Positions 11,780 to 23,430 of a stretch of 64,000 nt of DNA are shown here, piece after piece. Source of the stretch: Desmodus rotundus (lineage: Eukaryota > Chordata > Mammalia > Chiroptera > Phyllostomidae). The DNA is taken from assembly GCF_022682495.2 (NCBI RefSeq), contig NC_071389.1, positions 99,799,951-99,863,950 of the forward strand. The letters are read 5' to 3'. Positions within the stretch are counted from its first letter, which is position 1. Every line of letters begins with the position of its first letter. Position numbers and translations under genes: made by a program. Under the pieces are notes generated by a model, which searched no databases, was not told the origin of the DNA, and was given only the letters and a program-made list of their open reading frames with translations.

Positions 11780-12712
11780 CAGTCCCTTTAGCATATCTTG
11801 AAGTGCTGGTTTGGTGAAGGTGTATTCTTTCAGTCTTCTTTGTCTGGGAAACTCATTACTTTGCCTTCTATTTTAAGTGAGAGCCTTGCTGGGTAGAATT
11901 ATCTTGGTTGTAGGCCTTTGTTTTTCATCACTTGGAATACTTCTTGCCATTCCCTTCTGGCTTGTAGTGTTTATGTTGAGAAGTCACCTGTTAGGCTTTC
12001 AGGACTCCCTTGTATGTTATTTCCTGTTTCTGCCTTGGTTCCTTTAAGATTCTCTGTTTGTCTTTGAATTTTGCCATTTTAATTATGATGTGTCTTGCAG
12101 TGGGCCTCTTTAAGTTCCTCTTGATTTGGACTCTCTCTGCTTCCTGGATCTGTGTAATTTTTTGTTTTCTCAAATTAGAAAAGGTTTCCATCGTTACTTT
12201 GTCAAAAATGTTTGTGCCCCTTGCTCTTCTTCTTCTCCTTCTGGTACCCTTATTATATGGATATGTTAAATTTCATGTTGGCCTGAATTTCCCTTAGCCC
12301 CCGTTCATTCTCTTTTTGTCTTTTTTCCTTTTCTTGCTCTTTCAATGAGTTTTTTTCTACCTTGTCCTCCAGCTCACTGATTGGATCCTCTGCTTCATCT
12401 AGCCTGCTTTTGATTCCTTCTACTGTGCTCTTCAATTAAGAAAATGTATTATTTATTTCCTCTTGGCTCTTGTTGATCATTTATATTGATTTTCATGTAG
12501 GTGTAATTTTCAGTAAGTTCCTTGTAGCTTCCCAGTAGTTTTTGGTAATTATCACTGAACTCATTGAGTTTCCTTATAACCATTTTTTAAACTCAGTATC
12601 TAATAGTTGACTTGCCTCTATTTTATCTAGTGTGTGTTTTTGTTTGTTTGTTTTGTTTTTGTGAGGATTCTGCCTTTCCTTTCATTTGGAGGTTGTTTCT
12701 TTGTCTCTCCAT
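11780..12712 (-). pseudogene. L1 A ORF1 remnant
   Basis: On the minus strand, fragments align in order with the intact ORF1p at 31082-32011: the start around 12712, the coiled coil ('STVEGIKSRLDEAEDPISELEDKVE', open at 12253-12435), the RRM-like part, and the C-terminal 'RPTARHIIIKMAKFKDKQR' (open at 11991-12191). Stops and frame changes separate the pieces. Confidence 0.85.
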
Positions 12713-14420
12713 GTTTTTTTTGTTAGACTCTTCTTCTTCTGTTTCTTAAAATGATCTGTTTTGACTCCTTGAGTTTGCGGTGTGAACTTCTATGGTAGGA
12801 GACTTGTGAGATTCAGTGGTGCAGTCTCCTTGATCTCCTAAACCTGGTGCTCTTGGGATGCCCCTTATGTTGTTTATGGATGTTTGGCCCTCTGGATGTA
12901 ATTGGGTGTAGAGTGTTGTTGCATCATTCTGTTGTGGGTCCTTTCTCCAGCTGGTTGACTGAGGGTCACTCCACCCATCATGTCTTGTATGCTGTTGTAC
13001 AGGTACTCCAGAACAAAACCACAAAATCCAGGGAACAAACCTACATCAACAAAAATCACTCCCCCACTTCAATCCCACTATCAACAGCAAATGAATCAGC
13101 ATTAACAAGGTTGTAAATAGATTAATACTATTATAAGAAAGGAGAGAAATAAACTATAGTATAAAATCTAGTGACTTAATATGCACAAACTTGATAGACA
13201 AGAGATGTTAAAAACCTATGCAGAAAAGAAAGTATCACAAATCATGGAGACCACAGTGGATTTCCTCTCAGCAGCCTCTACTATTTACCACTGTTTTCTT
13301 TCTGGATCTGCCTCTGGTGATGTCAGATGTTGACCCTGTCTGACCTTAGGCAGTCTGCTCTGAGTTGCCAGGGATCTACTGTCTATGGCTATCTCCTTCA
13401 GTTGTTAATCTGGTCACTTTGCACTCAGAATTCAGGCTTGAATCCCATTCGTTGGGCCAGAATCCCTCCTGGCTTGGGGGCTATTGTTCCTTTTTAGGCT
13501 GCTGCTACTCAGAGGGGAGTGGTCTGCCTGAGCAGGATGGCTGCTGCAGTAGGAGTGATGACTCAGCACTGGGATCCCAGTGGCTACTCTCTCAGTTCTC
13601 TCCCCAAAGCCTCTGTACCCAGTCTCTCCTCAAGTGTCTCTAGTCCACTCTGTTCCCTTCCCCTTTGCTAGGGGTCTACTGTCGGTGGCTGTCTCCTTTG
13701 GTTGTTAATCTAGTCACTCTGCATTCAGTAGTCAGGCTTAAGCACCAGAGAGCTGGGATAGAGTCTGTCCTGGGGTCTGGGCTGTTGTTTCCTTTCAGGT
13801 TGCTCCTGCTCAGAGGGCAGTGGTCTACCTGAGCAGGGTGGCTGCTGTTGTATGGGGAAAGTCTCAGCACCAGGATCCCAGGGGCTACTCTCTTAGTTCT
13901 CTCCCCAAAGCCTCTGTCCCCAGTCTCTCCTCAGGCTCTTAACCCACTCTGCCTCAGCCTTGGCCAGAGCTCCAGGTAAATGGCTGCAAATGAAAATTTG
14001 TGCATTGGCCCTTTAAATGGCTCTTTGAGTCTCTAGCCTTCCATCTGTGACAGAGAGCAGTCCTGTGGCTTTTTACTGCTGGTTGTTACCTATGTACTTT
14101 TTGGGCTCTGGTGCTCTAGGCTGGGGATCCCAGCTTAGGGTTTAGACCCCACACTTTTCAGAGGGATCCAACCAGTTGCTTAATTATCCCTGCAGTGCTG
14201 CTGCCTGTGGGCACCTATCCAGCCTTCTCAAGTCTCCACCGCACTCCTTACCAGTCAGTTAGTTTTGAAGATGATTCTTCTGTCTGTCCAAGGTTATAAG
14301 TCTTCTCTCTCACTATTGTTTTTTTCTGGGTGATATCTCCACAATTTAGTTGTCATTCCAGATTGGTCCTGGGAGGAGGTTAGTGTGGCTTCCAATCACC
14401 TTTCTGCCATCTTGCTTACC
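12713..14420 (-). promoter_or_regulatory. L1 A 5' UTR / internal promoter region (decayed)
   Basis: In a full-length L1 the region upstream of ORF1 holds the internal RNA polymerase II promoter. Here it is about 1.7 kb, with an A/T-rich part next to ORF1 (13090-13250) and a G+C-richer part with two 300-bp tandem units (13375-13974). It is not similar to the 5' UTRs of L1 C and D. Confidence 0.7.
13375..13974 (-). repeat. Two tandem 300-bp units in the L1 A 5' UTR
   Basis: The two units are 13375-13674 and 13675-13974. Shared landmarks keep a period close to 300: tctactgtc at 13375 and 13675, ctctccccaaagcctctgt in each unit, and 'agtggtct-cctgagcagg-tggctgctg' in each. They resemble the monomer organisation of some rodent L1 promoters. 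Confidence 0.85.
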
Positions 14421-14450
14421 CAGTATGCAAGGTTTTAAAGTGATGTACTG

Positions 14451-14662
14451 CAGTGGTCTCCAACCTTTTTGACACCAGGAGCCAGTATCATGGAAGACAA
14501 TTTTTCCATGGACTGGGAAAGGGAGGTGGAGACAAGAGGCAGAGCTCATGTGGTAATGAAAGCAAAGCTTGCTTGTTTGCCAAATGCTCACTTCCTGCTG
14601 TGCAACCCAGTTCCTATCTGCAGACCAGTATTGGTCCATGGCCTGGGGGTTGGGGACCCCTG
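14451..14662. mobile_element. MER1-like hAT-Charlie non-autonomous DNA transposon
   Basis: The 212-bp element has terminal inverted repeats cagtggtctccaacc and ggttggggacccctg, which match at 13 of 15 positions when one is reverse complemented. Flanks atgtactg (14443-14450) and ctgtacag (14663-14670) match at 6 of 8, consistent with the 8-bp duplication typical of hAT elements. There is no coding capacity. It is absent from the equivalent place in copy 2 of block C (about 40555-40580). Confidence 0.8.
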
Positions 14663-14670
14663 CTGTACAG

Positions 14671-16660
14671 GACTTATCAGAAGTGTGCATTGGGCATGGA
14701 AACAATTCCTAAATTCCCAATGTGTGTGTTACAAATACCCAGAATATCACTTCTCGATATCTCTGCAAGGAACCATCACTCCTGGCTTTTCCAGTGTCAC
14801 TGGCAGAATACCTGCCACCCCTGAGAGTTTACTATTTGAACTTAGCTTTGAATTTTTGCAAGTTTCTTCCTAGGGCAGGTTGAAATTTCTAGAATATCTA
14901 TTTTGATTAAAATATATGTTTATAAATAGAACATAGTTATTATTATTCTGTTTGGCAGAGCTCCCTATGTAACTTTGAGCATATTAAATAGGCCTAATTA
15001 GTTCAAAAACTTCTCTTTTATAAGGAGAGAGAATAAATCCTTGAGGTATTCCAGGGGCCCATTGGAATAACTTAAAGTTATTTCTGTATTTAAAATTTAA
15101 ACTTTAGGAAGGTTGTCAAATATACTTACCAAAAGCTTGTAACAAAACCTTTTTGTGAAACAACACATTTCTATTACTATTTTTGGTAATAACTTTAATA
15201 CTGTTTAATTTACATCAATACTTAATGTCTTTAGGCCAATGAAATATTATACCCCAGTTATGCCATCCTGAGGCAGAAAATGCACCACATGTAATACACA
15301 GATGAATACATATCACATGAAGACCATACATATGATGACTAAACACATAAAGACCATACATATATTTTGAATTACTAATTTTTGTAGAGAAAGCATAAGA
15401 TTTTTTATTTGCTTTTGACAATTTTTAAGAAGGCTGGAAAAGGGAATGGAAGATTATAAATAACAAGCAAGACCTATTGAGACTCTCAAGAAAAGCTTCA
15501 AGGACTGTTAATTAGTGGTGGAAATAAAGAAAGTCTTGGCTTCAACAGAAGGAATTTTGCATTAGGAAAGAGCTAGAAAGGGCTTCTTTGGCCCCCTGGA
15601 AGGTCAGAAACCTGGTCACAGAAGATAAATGCTCCAGACGACTGGGAGTTATAGTCCACACCAGCAGAGAAATACAAAAAAATGGATATGTTTACCCTGT
15701 ATTTGAGGTTGACCTTACCAATGATGTGGGCACCAGCCAGATGTCTTGGGAATAGATTTACCCCACTCAAACAGGGGACTCAACTCCACACCTGCCTGTG
15801 GAAATGTATACCCTGTGCCCCGGGGGTGGCCTTACCAATGACCAGAGCACCAAACAAAAGGGAAAGAATGGGTCCCTTTGGACATCAGAGGTGATCAGTT
15901 CCTGACTCACTGGACACTGTGTCCCAAGTGACACCTGGGAATGGTTGTGTAGGGTGACTCTGTATGCAGAGGACAGTCTTAACTTCTATCTCAGCATTGA
16001 CAAGATGTGTGTTGATGAAAGATTTATTCTGAAGCTGACAGGTAGGTTTCCCTACACCACTGAGGGCAAGAGAAAGTGTAATGAAACAACTCCAGGTACC
16101 ACCAGAGTCATCAAAGAATGTCACCAGAGAGAAATTAGGTGAAGGAAGGGGTACTGGAGCCTGACTGAGGTTTCTTCTTTATAACCTCCTATAAACCTTT
16201 TTATAATTTTGCATATTTTCTTATCCATTCAGAAATAACTGTCTTTAGTATAACTCACTTTCAATCCTTGTCCTTCAAAATTGCATGTTCATGCCTTATG
16301 CCTTCTATTACTACAACCATACAATTTATTTTCAAATTAACTTGAACTTTTAACTTTTAGAAACCTCAATTTCCAATGATAAAAGTAAGCAGCCTGTATT
16401 CCCTACATTGACTTCTATAAACACATTTCATGACCTTTAGAAACATAGGTTCTTCTATTGTCAAACACACTCTCACTTTCAAGAAATACACCCCCAAAGC
16501 AAAAGATGTTTATCAACAGGTCCAAATCTACTCTACAGCCTTTTTGTAATACAAAGCAAAAGCAGGTAAACTTAAATTAAATTGATTTCCTTAGATATAG
16601 TTAAGGTTTTCCCCCTTTTGATAAGAATTATCTCCCCAAAATTTGTATTTTAAAAGATGT
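14671..16660. repeat. Block C, copy 1, right part
   Basis: Positions 14671-15440 align with 40575-41345 (shared gaacatag-t, ttaggaaggttgt, agaccatacatat and others). A short stretch at 16580-16660 aligns with 42020-42055 and 52119-52145 (ttttgataag, ccaaaattt). The middle, 15450-16200, has no partner in copy 2, so either copy 1 gained about 0.75 kb or copy 2 lost it. No coding signal is visible. Confidence 0.65.
15540..16140 (-). other. Possible decayed LTR with a partial 117-bp tandem duplication
   Basis: Landmarks taccctgt and ccttaccaatga recur at 15693/15810 and 15713/15830, so part of the region is duplicated with a period of 117 bp. On the minus strand there is an aataaa signal (complement tttatt at 16021-16026) followed by a U5-like stretch. 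This stretch is missing from copy 2 of block C, which would fit a separate LTR insertion. I did not find clean ends or duplicated flanks. Confidence 0.3.
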
Positions 16661-17640
16661 CCTAGACAAGAGTTCTTGAAGAAGTCCAGGCATTTGCATT
16701 TTTAAAATGTAGGGAAATAAAAGCAAGCTTCTCCTAGAAGGACTTTGGTTTCATAAAGCCAATTATCTATAGACCTTTGATATGAATAGAGGAGGTTTTG
16801 GAAAGGAAATTGATTTGGTGGGCTTTGATGTTCTAAAGACACACTTCTGGCACTGTAGAAATTTCATTGTAAAACAAAGGCAGTTATTTTTTAACACCTC
16901 AGCAGTTGGGTAGCTACTCAAATGTTTGTAAAGGACTGAAAAATTCATTCACCCAGTTTTGAAATAGTTTTTCAATCTGGGTATATTTTTCCAGTTTACG
17001 GACAGCACATAGCTTAGGATCAGCTCTGAGCACAGTAAAGGCTTAGAACCTCTGTCTATTTCCCTTGGGGATAGTAAAATAGGTACAGCTGCAAAATAAT
17101 ATTAAAATGAATAATGCCATTGACTGGCCAAACCTCCCCATTGCCCACTTTATACTGAGACCAGATGATCTTACGAAGGAAGATTAGCCTTTTCCTTGAA
17201 GAACTCAGGGTCAAGTCTCTTCCCAGCTAGCAAGTATGTACCTCAAAAGGGGGCTGTCAGGACACTGTGGACTGGTTCTCCACATATAGAGAGATGGATA
17301 TGTAGTAAGCTGAGAGTTAGAGGCATCCCTGTAAGTCTCTGGGCTATTTTGGGCCATTCTGAGTAGAGTGGATACCATGATAAGCTGTCCCTGAGGCTTT
17401 CATAGAAGTTAATAATGAAGAAAAGATGGTTAGCAAACACTCAGTCAGTCTCAAGATTAGTTTCCTCTTGGGATTGTTACAGAGAAATCCAATCAGATCA
17501 TTGGGGAGGGGTTATAGAAGGAGTTTGGAGATGCAATGGTAAGCAGTCTAGGATGGGATTGGCTGAGAAGATGAATGCCTCCATAACACACGGAATTATG
17601 GACTAGAAGATTTGAAATAAAAGAGGGGGCCCTTTGGCTG
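16661..17640. other. Unclassified non-coding sequence
   Basis: Similarity to copy 2 of block C fades by about 16770. The rest holds no open frame with recognisable motifs and no repeat I can name. Confidence 0.4.
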
Positions 17641-18130
17641 GCTTGGGCTCTCTGGCTTGAGGGCTTATGGGCTGGTTTGGACTCTCTGGCTCCAGCATGG
17701 GCTTTGTCTTGTTGTCAGGCTCTTCTCCCTCCAGGATGCCTGGATGATCATGCTGCAGCTGCCTGAATTTCCCAATGGACAATATTTTGGATGGGAAGGA
17801 ACCCAGGCTGGCCTGGCAGAGGGTGGCAGGTTTATTCTTTGGGTGTTCTGGAGGGAACAGGCTCTGAGGTGGAAGTCTGTCGTTCTTCCAAAATTGTGTA
17901 GCTTTTGTATCTTATGTTGTTTTAGGTTGTAACCTAACCCTGTAGAAATAAGATAATTAAAACTAACAGGGGGAGTGATAGAACTCAGGTGTTAAGTTCA
18001 GCCTTAATTGACAGGTTACATGATTAAAGCTATGACTTGGTAGGCTTAAGTGACTGCTTTTGAATAAAGTCTCCATTTTTTATCACTAAATCTTTGCCTC
18101 TGGAATTTTGCCTAGAAGGTGGCAACACAC
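17641..18130 (+). other. Possible LTR (polyadenylation signal and U5-like end)
   Basis: An aataaa at 18062-18067 is followed by a short T-rich stretch and then ggcaacacaca near 18121-18131, which has the look of an R-U5 segment. A G/C-rich part upstream (17640-17870) could be U3. I could not find matching ends or target-site duplications, and there is no partner LTR in the window. Confidence 0.28.
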
Positions 18131-18364
18131 AATAGGACCCCAAATGCTGTTTGATAATAGGAGGTTCCTTTAAAATCATTATTTTCCCATTTGGTCCACT
18201 CTCTGGTTTACTTAGTTCTAAACATATCTGGCTTTAATGTTGAATCAGGGTCCTTGGATAAGTCTGTCCCTGAAGAGGCCCCTTAATTGCTGAGGCTACC
18301 ATTTGGAACACCGCTTTTTGCTCCTGGGATCATTGTCAGACCTGCTTTCTTTTCTTTTCTTTCT

Positions 18365-19187
18365 TTTTTTAAACATTTCTATTATTTTATTTTATTTATT
18401 TATTTACTTATTGTTCTTCAGTTGCAGTTGTCCCAATTTTTCCCTCGTTGCTCTCCCCTGCCCCACCCACCCTCTACTCCCAGTCAATCCTCACCCTGTT
18501 GGCCATGTTCATGGGTCTTTTATACACATTCCTTCACTAGACCCTTCCCCTCCTTTCCCCTAATACCCTTCTACTGCCACCCCTCTGGTCACTGTCAGTT
18601 TGTTGTTTTTTCCATGTCTCTGGTTCTGTTTAGCTCATTTGTTTGTTTTGTTCATTAGCTTCCATTTATAGGTGAGATCACATGGTATTTATCTTTCACT
18701 GCCTGGCTTATTTTACTTAGCATTATACTTTCCAGTCCCATCCATGCTGTCATAAGGGTAGGGATTCCTTCTTTATTTCTGCTGCATAGTATTCCATTGT
18801 GTAAATGTACCACAGTTTTTTGATCTACTCATTTACTGATGGGTGCTTAGGCTGTTTCCAATGCTTGGTATTATAAATTGTGCTGCTATGAACATTGGGG
18901 TGCATAGGTTCTTTTGAATTGGTGTTTCAGGATTCTTAGGGTATAATCCCAGCATTGGGATTAGTGGTTCAAAATGCAATTCCACTTTTAGTTTTCTGAG
19001 GAAATTCCATACTGTTTTCCACAGTGGCTACACCAGTCTGTATTCCCACCAACAGTGCACTAGAGTTTCCTTTTCTCCACATCCTTGCCAGCACTTGTCA
19101 CTTGTTGATTTGTTAATGATGGCCACTGACCAGTGTGAAGTGGTACCTCACTGTAGTTTTAATTTACATCTCTCTGATGGCTGATTT
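18365..19187 (-). mobile_element. L1 3' end, 5'-truncated
   Basis: The T-rich side is at 18365-18415. The pyrimidine-rich complement of the 3' UTR follows to about 18570, then the complement of the ORF2 C-terminal region to about 19187. It lies between the gag remnant (from 19.2 kb up) and the sequence at 18.1-18.35 kb, so it probably inserted in the minus-strand ERV. The flanks are pyrimidine-rich and the target duplication is not clear. Confidence 0.88.
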
Positions 19188-19199
19188 TTTCTCCTCTCA

Positions 19200-20101
19200 T
19201 CTATCCTAATCATGATTGTTAAAGACTTTGAAAGCCATATTGACTAACTCTGATCGTGGGGACTGAGGGCTCTTTTCTAGTTTTTGGAGTATACACTGAA
19301 TATCAGGGTCTGACTGGGAGATGAAGTGCATTGCTAAGATAGATTGACCCTCCCTACAATCAGGGCCTAGGTTAGTGTAGAGGAAAAATGCTTCTGAGAG
19401 CCTAGAGAGGAAATAAGGATTCTCATCTGACCCTTGAGTGATCTCCTTAACCTTGTCATAGTTAACAGGCTTAGTAGTGGCCCACTTCATTCCCTCTATG
19501 AGTCAGGAAAGCATGTGATCCCCTGAACTGTGGTCAGGGGAATTAGCTTGGTAGTTCAAATTGGGGTCCCTGTCACAGATGGTCACAGAAGAATACTTCT
19601 GTCCTTGGCTGTGGAGCTAAGGACAGAAGTATTAGGCGGTTTCCAATTTAGGTCATACCCATACCTCTGTGCCTTGGCCCAAATGTGGCTTCTCTCTTCT
19701 GAACTGGTACACATAGAAAAGATAATGTGAATATCGCTCCAAGAGAGGTCATATGAGTGGGTGAGATATTCAAACTCCTTTGTAAGTTTAGCTGGATTTG
19801 CCAGAAAACTACCAAGTCTTACCTGAATTTGGAAGAGGTCTGACATTGAAAATGGAGCCTGGACCTGAATAATGCCTTTCAACCCAGCAACCTGATAGAG
19901 AGGGAGTTGGGTCACAAGCTTAGAGCATTCCTGAATGGAAAGGTTGGAATAGGAATGGCTGGGAGAAACCCATCTGAAAAGAGGCAGGAGAGAGGTCTGG
20001 AAAAGAGAAGTAGGAAGAGGAGATGGAGGGAGTGTTAAAGAGTCAGGCAAAGGGAAAGAAAAGTGGCTTGAATTAAAAAATGACTTTTTTTTTCTCTGCA
20101 T
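19200..20101 (-). pseudogene. gag: Gammaretrovirus-type gag remnant (capsid region)
   Basis: Two overlapping minus-strand frames (20101-19583 and 19490-19206) carry recognisable parts of a gamma-type Gag: a Pro-rich linker, the capsid start with 'PFSMSDLFQIQVRLGSF', then 'TSSEERSHIWAKA', then the major-homology-region part with 'ITQGSDENPYFLSRL' and 'GQSILAMHFISQSDPDI'. Gag forms the viral core and packages RNA. The frame is interrupted between 19491 and 19582, partly by a perfect hairpin at 19592-19633. Downstream gag is cut by the L1 at 18365-19187. It is a fossil with no expected product. The matching leader and LTR are probably on the far side of L1 C (27.6-29.2 kb). Confidence 0.82.
19592..19633. 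repeat. Perfect inverted repeat, 15-bp arms, 12-nt loop
   Basis: Arms aatacttctgtcctt (19592-19606) and aaggacagaagtatt (19619-19633) are exact reverse complements. They lie where the gag capsid reading frame breaks. Confidence 0.95.
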
Positions 20102-20302
20102 TGAGAGTCAGGCACAATTTTTTCCCAGGATTTAGCAACTCCCAGGTCTCCAGGAGGAGAATTTAGATTGTTATACAGTCTGGGGTGAGTGAGATTTTTT
20201 TCTCTTTGTACACTTGTTTTTATTTAACATAGGCACAGTGGGGCCAAGCTTAATTTGAAATGGAAGTTGAGGACAACACTGAGGTAAGAAGAAAAATGGA
20301 GG

Positions 20303-22477
20303 AGAAACCAAAGATGGTGGTGAGGTAGGTGGGAGAGGAAGTCACTTGCTTATGCACCCAACTGGGACACCTAGCAGATCTTCCGAAGAACAGAGTGAAC
20401 AGCCAATGGAATCCCAGCTTATATGAACTTTGGAAAGATTGCAGAAGAAATTGAAAAATAGATGGCAAGGAGATTGTGTAGGGACAGTAAGGTCCCTGGG
20501 ACATGCGCAGGGACCAAGACTGCTGTGGTTCCTGGCCTGGTGCCTGGAGCTGTGGTAGGCCGCTGCTGCAAGAGCTTTGGAGGAGAGCCAGATAAGTGAT
20601 TGTAACTTTGCAGCTCTGTCACCTCCCAGAGCAGGTAAGACAGTCCTGTACCAGGAGAGACCTGGATGCTTGAAGTCACTTGTGGATAAAGACACAGTGG
20701 GAGATGCACAGAGGTGGTATTCCCCACCAGGACTGTGGTCACTGGCTAGGACATTACCAGAGAAATTGAGGAGCCAAGTGACACCTGGAGTTGGGAGAAG
20801 AGTTAGACCATAATGAACTATGACCCAGATACTCTCCGGACTGGTCAGAGGGTTGGGCTGTGTAAAAAGCCGGACACCTTTTAAGAATGGCGGGCAAAAA
20901 ACAAGAGGAATTTACTTTAAAAAAGGCCCTCAGCCTCTGTTTAAGGAACTATCACTCTGTGGTAGGGCCAACAAAGAGGGATGAGGAGGTGCATGATTTG
21001 CTACAATCAGGGTACCTCACAGACTGATCATAGTGGGGCAGCAGGAGCTCAAAGGGGTAGTAGTCCCCAGAGAGACTTAATTTAATAGGGAAACTAAACT
21101 GTCCTGAAGGGACTTCGTGAGTATGCAGTCCAGACCAACAAAGAGGGAGGAGGGGTGCAAGTTGCTCCCACTCGGTGTACCTCATAGACTAATCAAAGGA
21201 TGGCACATCAATGCGGATTAAAAGCACTGGCTTGGCTCATATAGACATTAGGTTTCATGTAGAGCTTGGAGGGGTTGGGCTGGAGGTTGGACAGAACCCC
21301 CAGTGCAGAACCACATGAAAGGAAAAGAAATGGAGCCTGGCCCCCTCTACCTGCAATATCCAGGAAGACTAGCAGAACATGCCTGGTGGGTTTAAAGTCA
21401 GCAGGAGGTATTGTTTCTTTCTTTCTTTCTATTCTCTCTCCTTTTTTTCCTTTTTCTTCCAAGTGTAAGACAATAAGACCTAGATCTGTGAAAGAATCAA
21501 AGACAGATCCAGAGAGAGATTAGGAGGCTAACGCCAACAATTGAGACAAAATTTCCTTTGCTATCCTACAGAACTAGCATTTTATGTTTTACTTTATATT
21601 TTTATTGTTATTTTTGTTATTATTTATTTCATTATAATTATTTATTTCTCTTCCTTCTATGTAATTTTCTTTGTTTTATATGTTTCATTTCATTGTTTGA
21701 CTGGTTTTCTTTGATCTCCCTTTCATATTGCATTTTAATTTCTCTTCCTTCACTTGTATTCCTATAACACACCACTCTTTGTCTTTTAATTTTTATTCAT
21801 TTTATTCAGATCATATATTTCTTTTCATATTATTGTTGTTTCTATTCTCACACAGCACACTTCCCTGGTCTGAGTCCATTTTACTATCTTCCTGAGCTTT
21901 ATTACTGTTGTGGTTAACTTCATTCTCTCACACACTATGCCAAGTTTCTATCCCTTACTATCACTGTATCTCACCATCTAACCTACCATAAGCGTTCCAC
22001 TTCCTGGAGTCAGTTCACATTCTTTTTCTCCTCTAATAAGAGTCTCATCTCTTTTTCTCCTTTTTAAAAAAAGTGGCTAGTTGGATGAAATATCATGGTT
22101 ATTACTGTACTTCTCCAAAGGATTTTCTATCTGTTCTCCCCTTCTTGGTAATTTAACTCCCATAGAATACTCTCATACTGTCATAATCCACTCTGCCTTC
22201 TCCCTGCTCCGGATCACATACAAGATAAGGTGGGAATTGTGAGTACTAGTAAATCTACAGGAGGAGAGAACCCACCAACAAAGGAATCACCAGTGGGTAA
22301 AACCCAAGTACAAGAGAGCCCACACAAACAGAACAAAAAGACAACCCTAGAGCATCCAGACAAGGAGATAAAAAAGACCACATTACTGAGTTGCATAGAA
22401 CTCATACCATAGAAGTTCACCAAAAGAACACAGCTATCAAGTAGAATCACAGAAACAAACAAGAAGAATCACCTAAA
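20303..22477 (+). promoter_or_regulatory. L1 C 5' UTR / promoter region
   Basis: The first ~350 bp match 29340-29690 of L1 D (for example cagagtgaacagccaa against cagagcgaacagccaa). The middle contains a 168-bp tandem repeat absent from L1 D. A pyrimidine-rich stretch at about 21540-22080 takes the place of the T-rich tract at 30515-30870 of L1 D, ahead of ORF1. Confidence 0.75.
20968..21195 (+). repeat. Tandem repeat, 168-bp period, in the L1 C 5' UTR
   Basis: The string ccaacaaagaggg occurs at 20968 and 21136. Each is followed by a related segment ending 'gtacctca-agact-atca' (about 21010-21030 and 21177-21195). One full period plus a partial second unit is visible. Confidence 0.8.
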
Positions 22478-23376
22478 ATGGGGAAACAAAGAAAGAACCT
22501 GAAATTGAAAGGAATGGAAGACTCCACACTAAAAGAGTTAAATGAAATGGAGGAAAGCAAACTATCAAATATAGAATTCTAAAGGATGTTTAAAAGGATG
22601 CTGAAGGAACTCACAGACAACTACAAAAAACTGAGTGAGAACTACAACAGTATGAAAAAGGAAATAGAAAATATAAACAAGAACCAGGAAGAAATCAATA
22701 CAATTTCTGAAATAAAAAACACACTAGAAGGAATTGCAAGCAGGCTGGATGAAACATGGGACCAAATTAGTGAGCTGCAGGACAGAGTAGAAAGAAATAC
22801 CCAGGTAGAGTAGATGCACAAAAAAAAGACAAACAAAAAAAGACTAAAAAAATATAAAGATAGCTTAAGGGAACTCCAAGAAAACTTGAAATGCAACAAC
22901 ATTCGAATCACAGGAATACCACAACAAGAAGAAAAGAAGCAAGGGCTAGGACACAGAAAAAACTAATGACAGAAAAATTTCCAAACTTGAAAAACAATGC
23001 AAATTCAGGAAACGCAGAGGGTCCCAATAAAGATGAACCCAGAGGCCTACTCCAAGGTAAATCATAAGTAAAATGCCAAGTTAAAGATAAAGAAAGAATC
23101 TTAAAAGCAGCAAGGGAGAAACAAGAAGTAACATACAAAGTAGCTCCAATAAGGCTAGCAGCTGATTTCTCAACAGAAACAATCCAAGTCAGAAGAGAAT
23201 GGCAAGAAATATTACAAGTAATGAAAACCAAAGGGCTGCAATCAAGACTACTCTACCCAGTGAGGCTCTCAATTAAAATGGAAGGTGAAATAAGGAGTTT
23301 CCCAGACAAAAGAAGGCTCAAAGAATACATCTCCATGAAACCAGCACTGCAAAATACGCTAAAGGGACTTCTATAA
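22478..23376 (+). pseudogene. L1 C ORF1 remnant
   Basis: The start atg at 22478 opens a frame related to ORF1p at 31082. The coiled-coil part is partly open at 22586-22813 ('EINTISEIKNTLEGIASRLDE'). Frameshifts and stops follow around 22812, and the C-terminal end is still readable ('YPVRLSIKMEGEIRSFPDK', about 23260-23316) before the stop near 23374. Confidence 0.85.
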
Positions 23377-23430
23377 GAAGAGGAAAGAAGAGAGTGAGAG
23401 AGAGTGGAACACAGATACAAAAGGGGGAAA

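Larger units (their letters stand above)
8453..14420 (-). mobile_element. L1 'A', 5' part (ORF2, ORF1 and 5' UTR)
   Basis: This continues the element from 5690-6477 after the HAL1. Removing the HAL1 leaves about 6.75 kb, so this was a full-length L1. In minus-strand order it has a 5' end with the caagatggc-type start (complement gccatcttg, 14406-14414), a 5' UTR, ORF1 remnant, ORF2 remnant and 3' UTR. The right-hand duplication cagtatgcaag is at 14421-14431. All reading frames are decayed. Confidence 0.92.

Noticed and set aside
14453..14873. Overlapping open frames of 123 and 134 codons
   Set aside because: They start in the MER1-like transposon and run into block C; no transposase motif.
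20577..20813. Open frame and a gtaagac splice-donor-like site in the L1 C 5' UTR
   Set aside because: A lone donor-like word in a decayed 5' UTR is not evidence of an exon.
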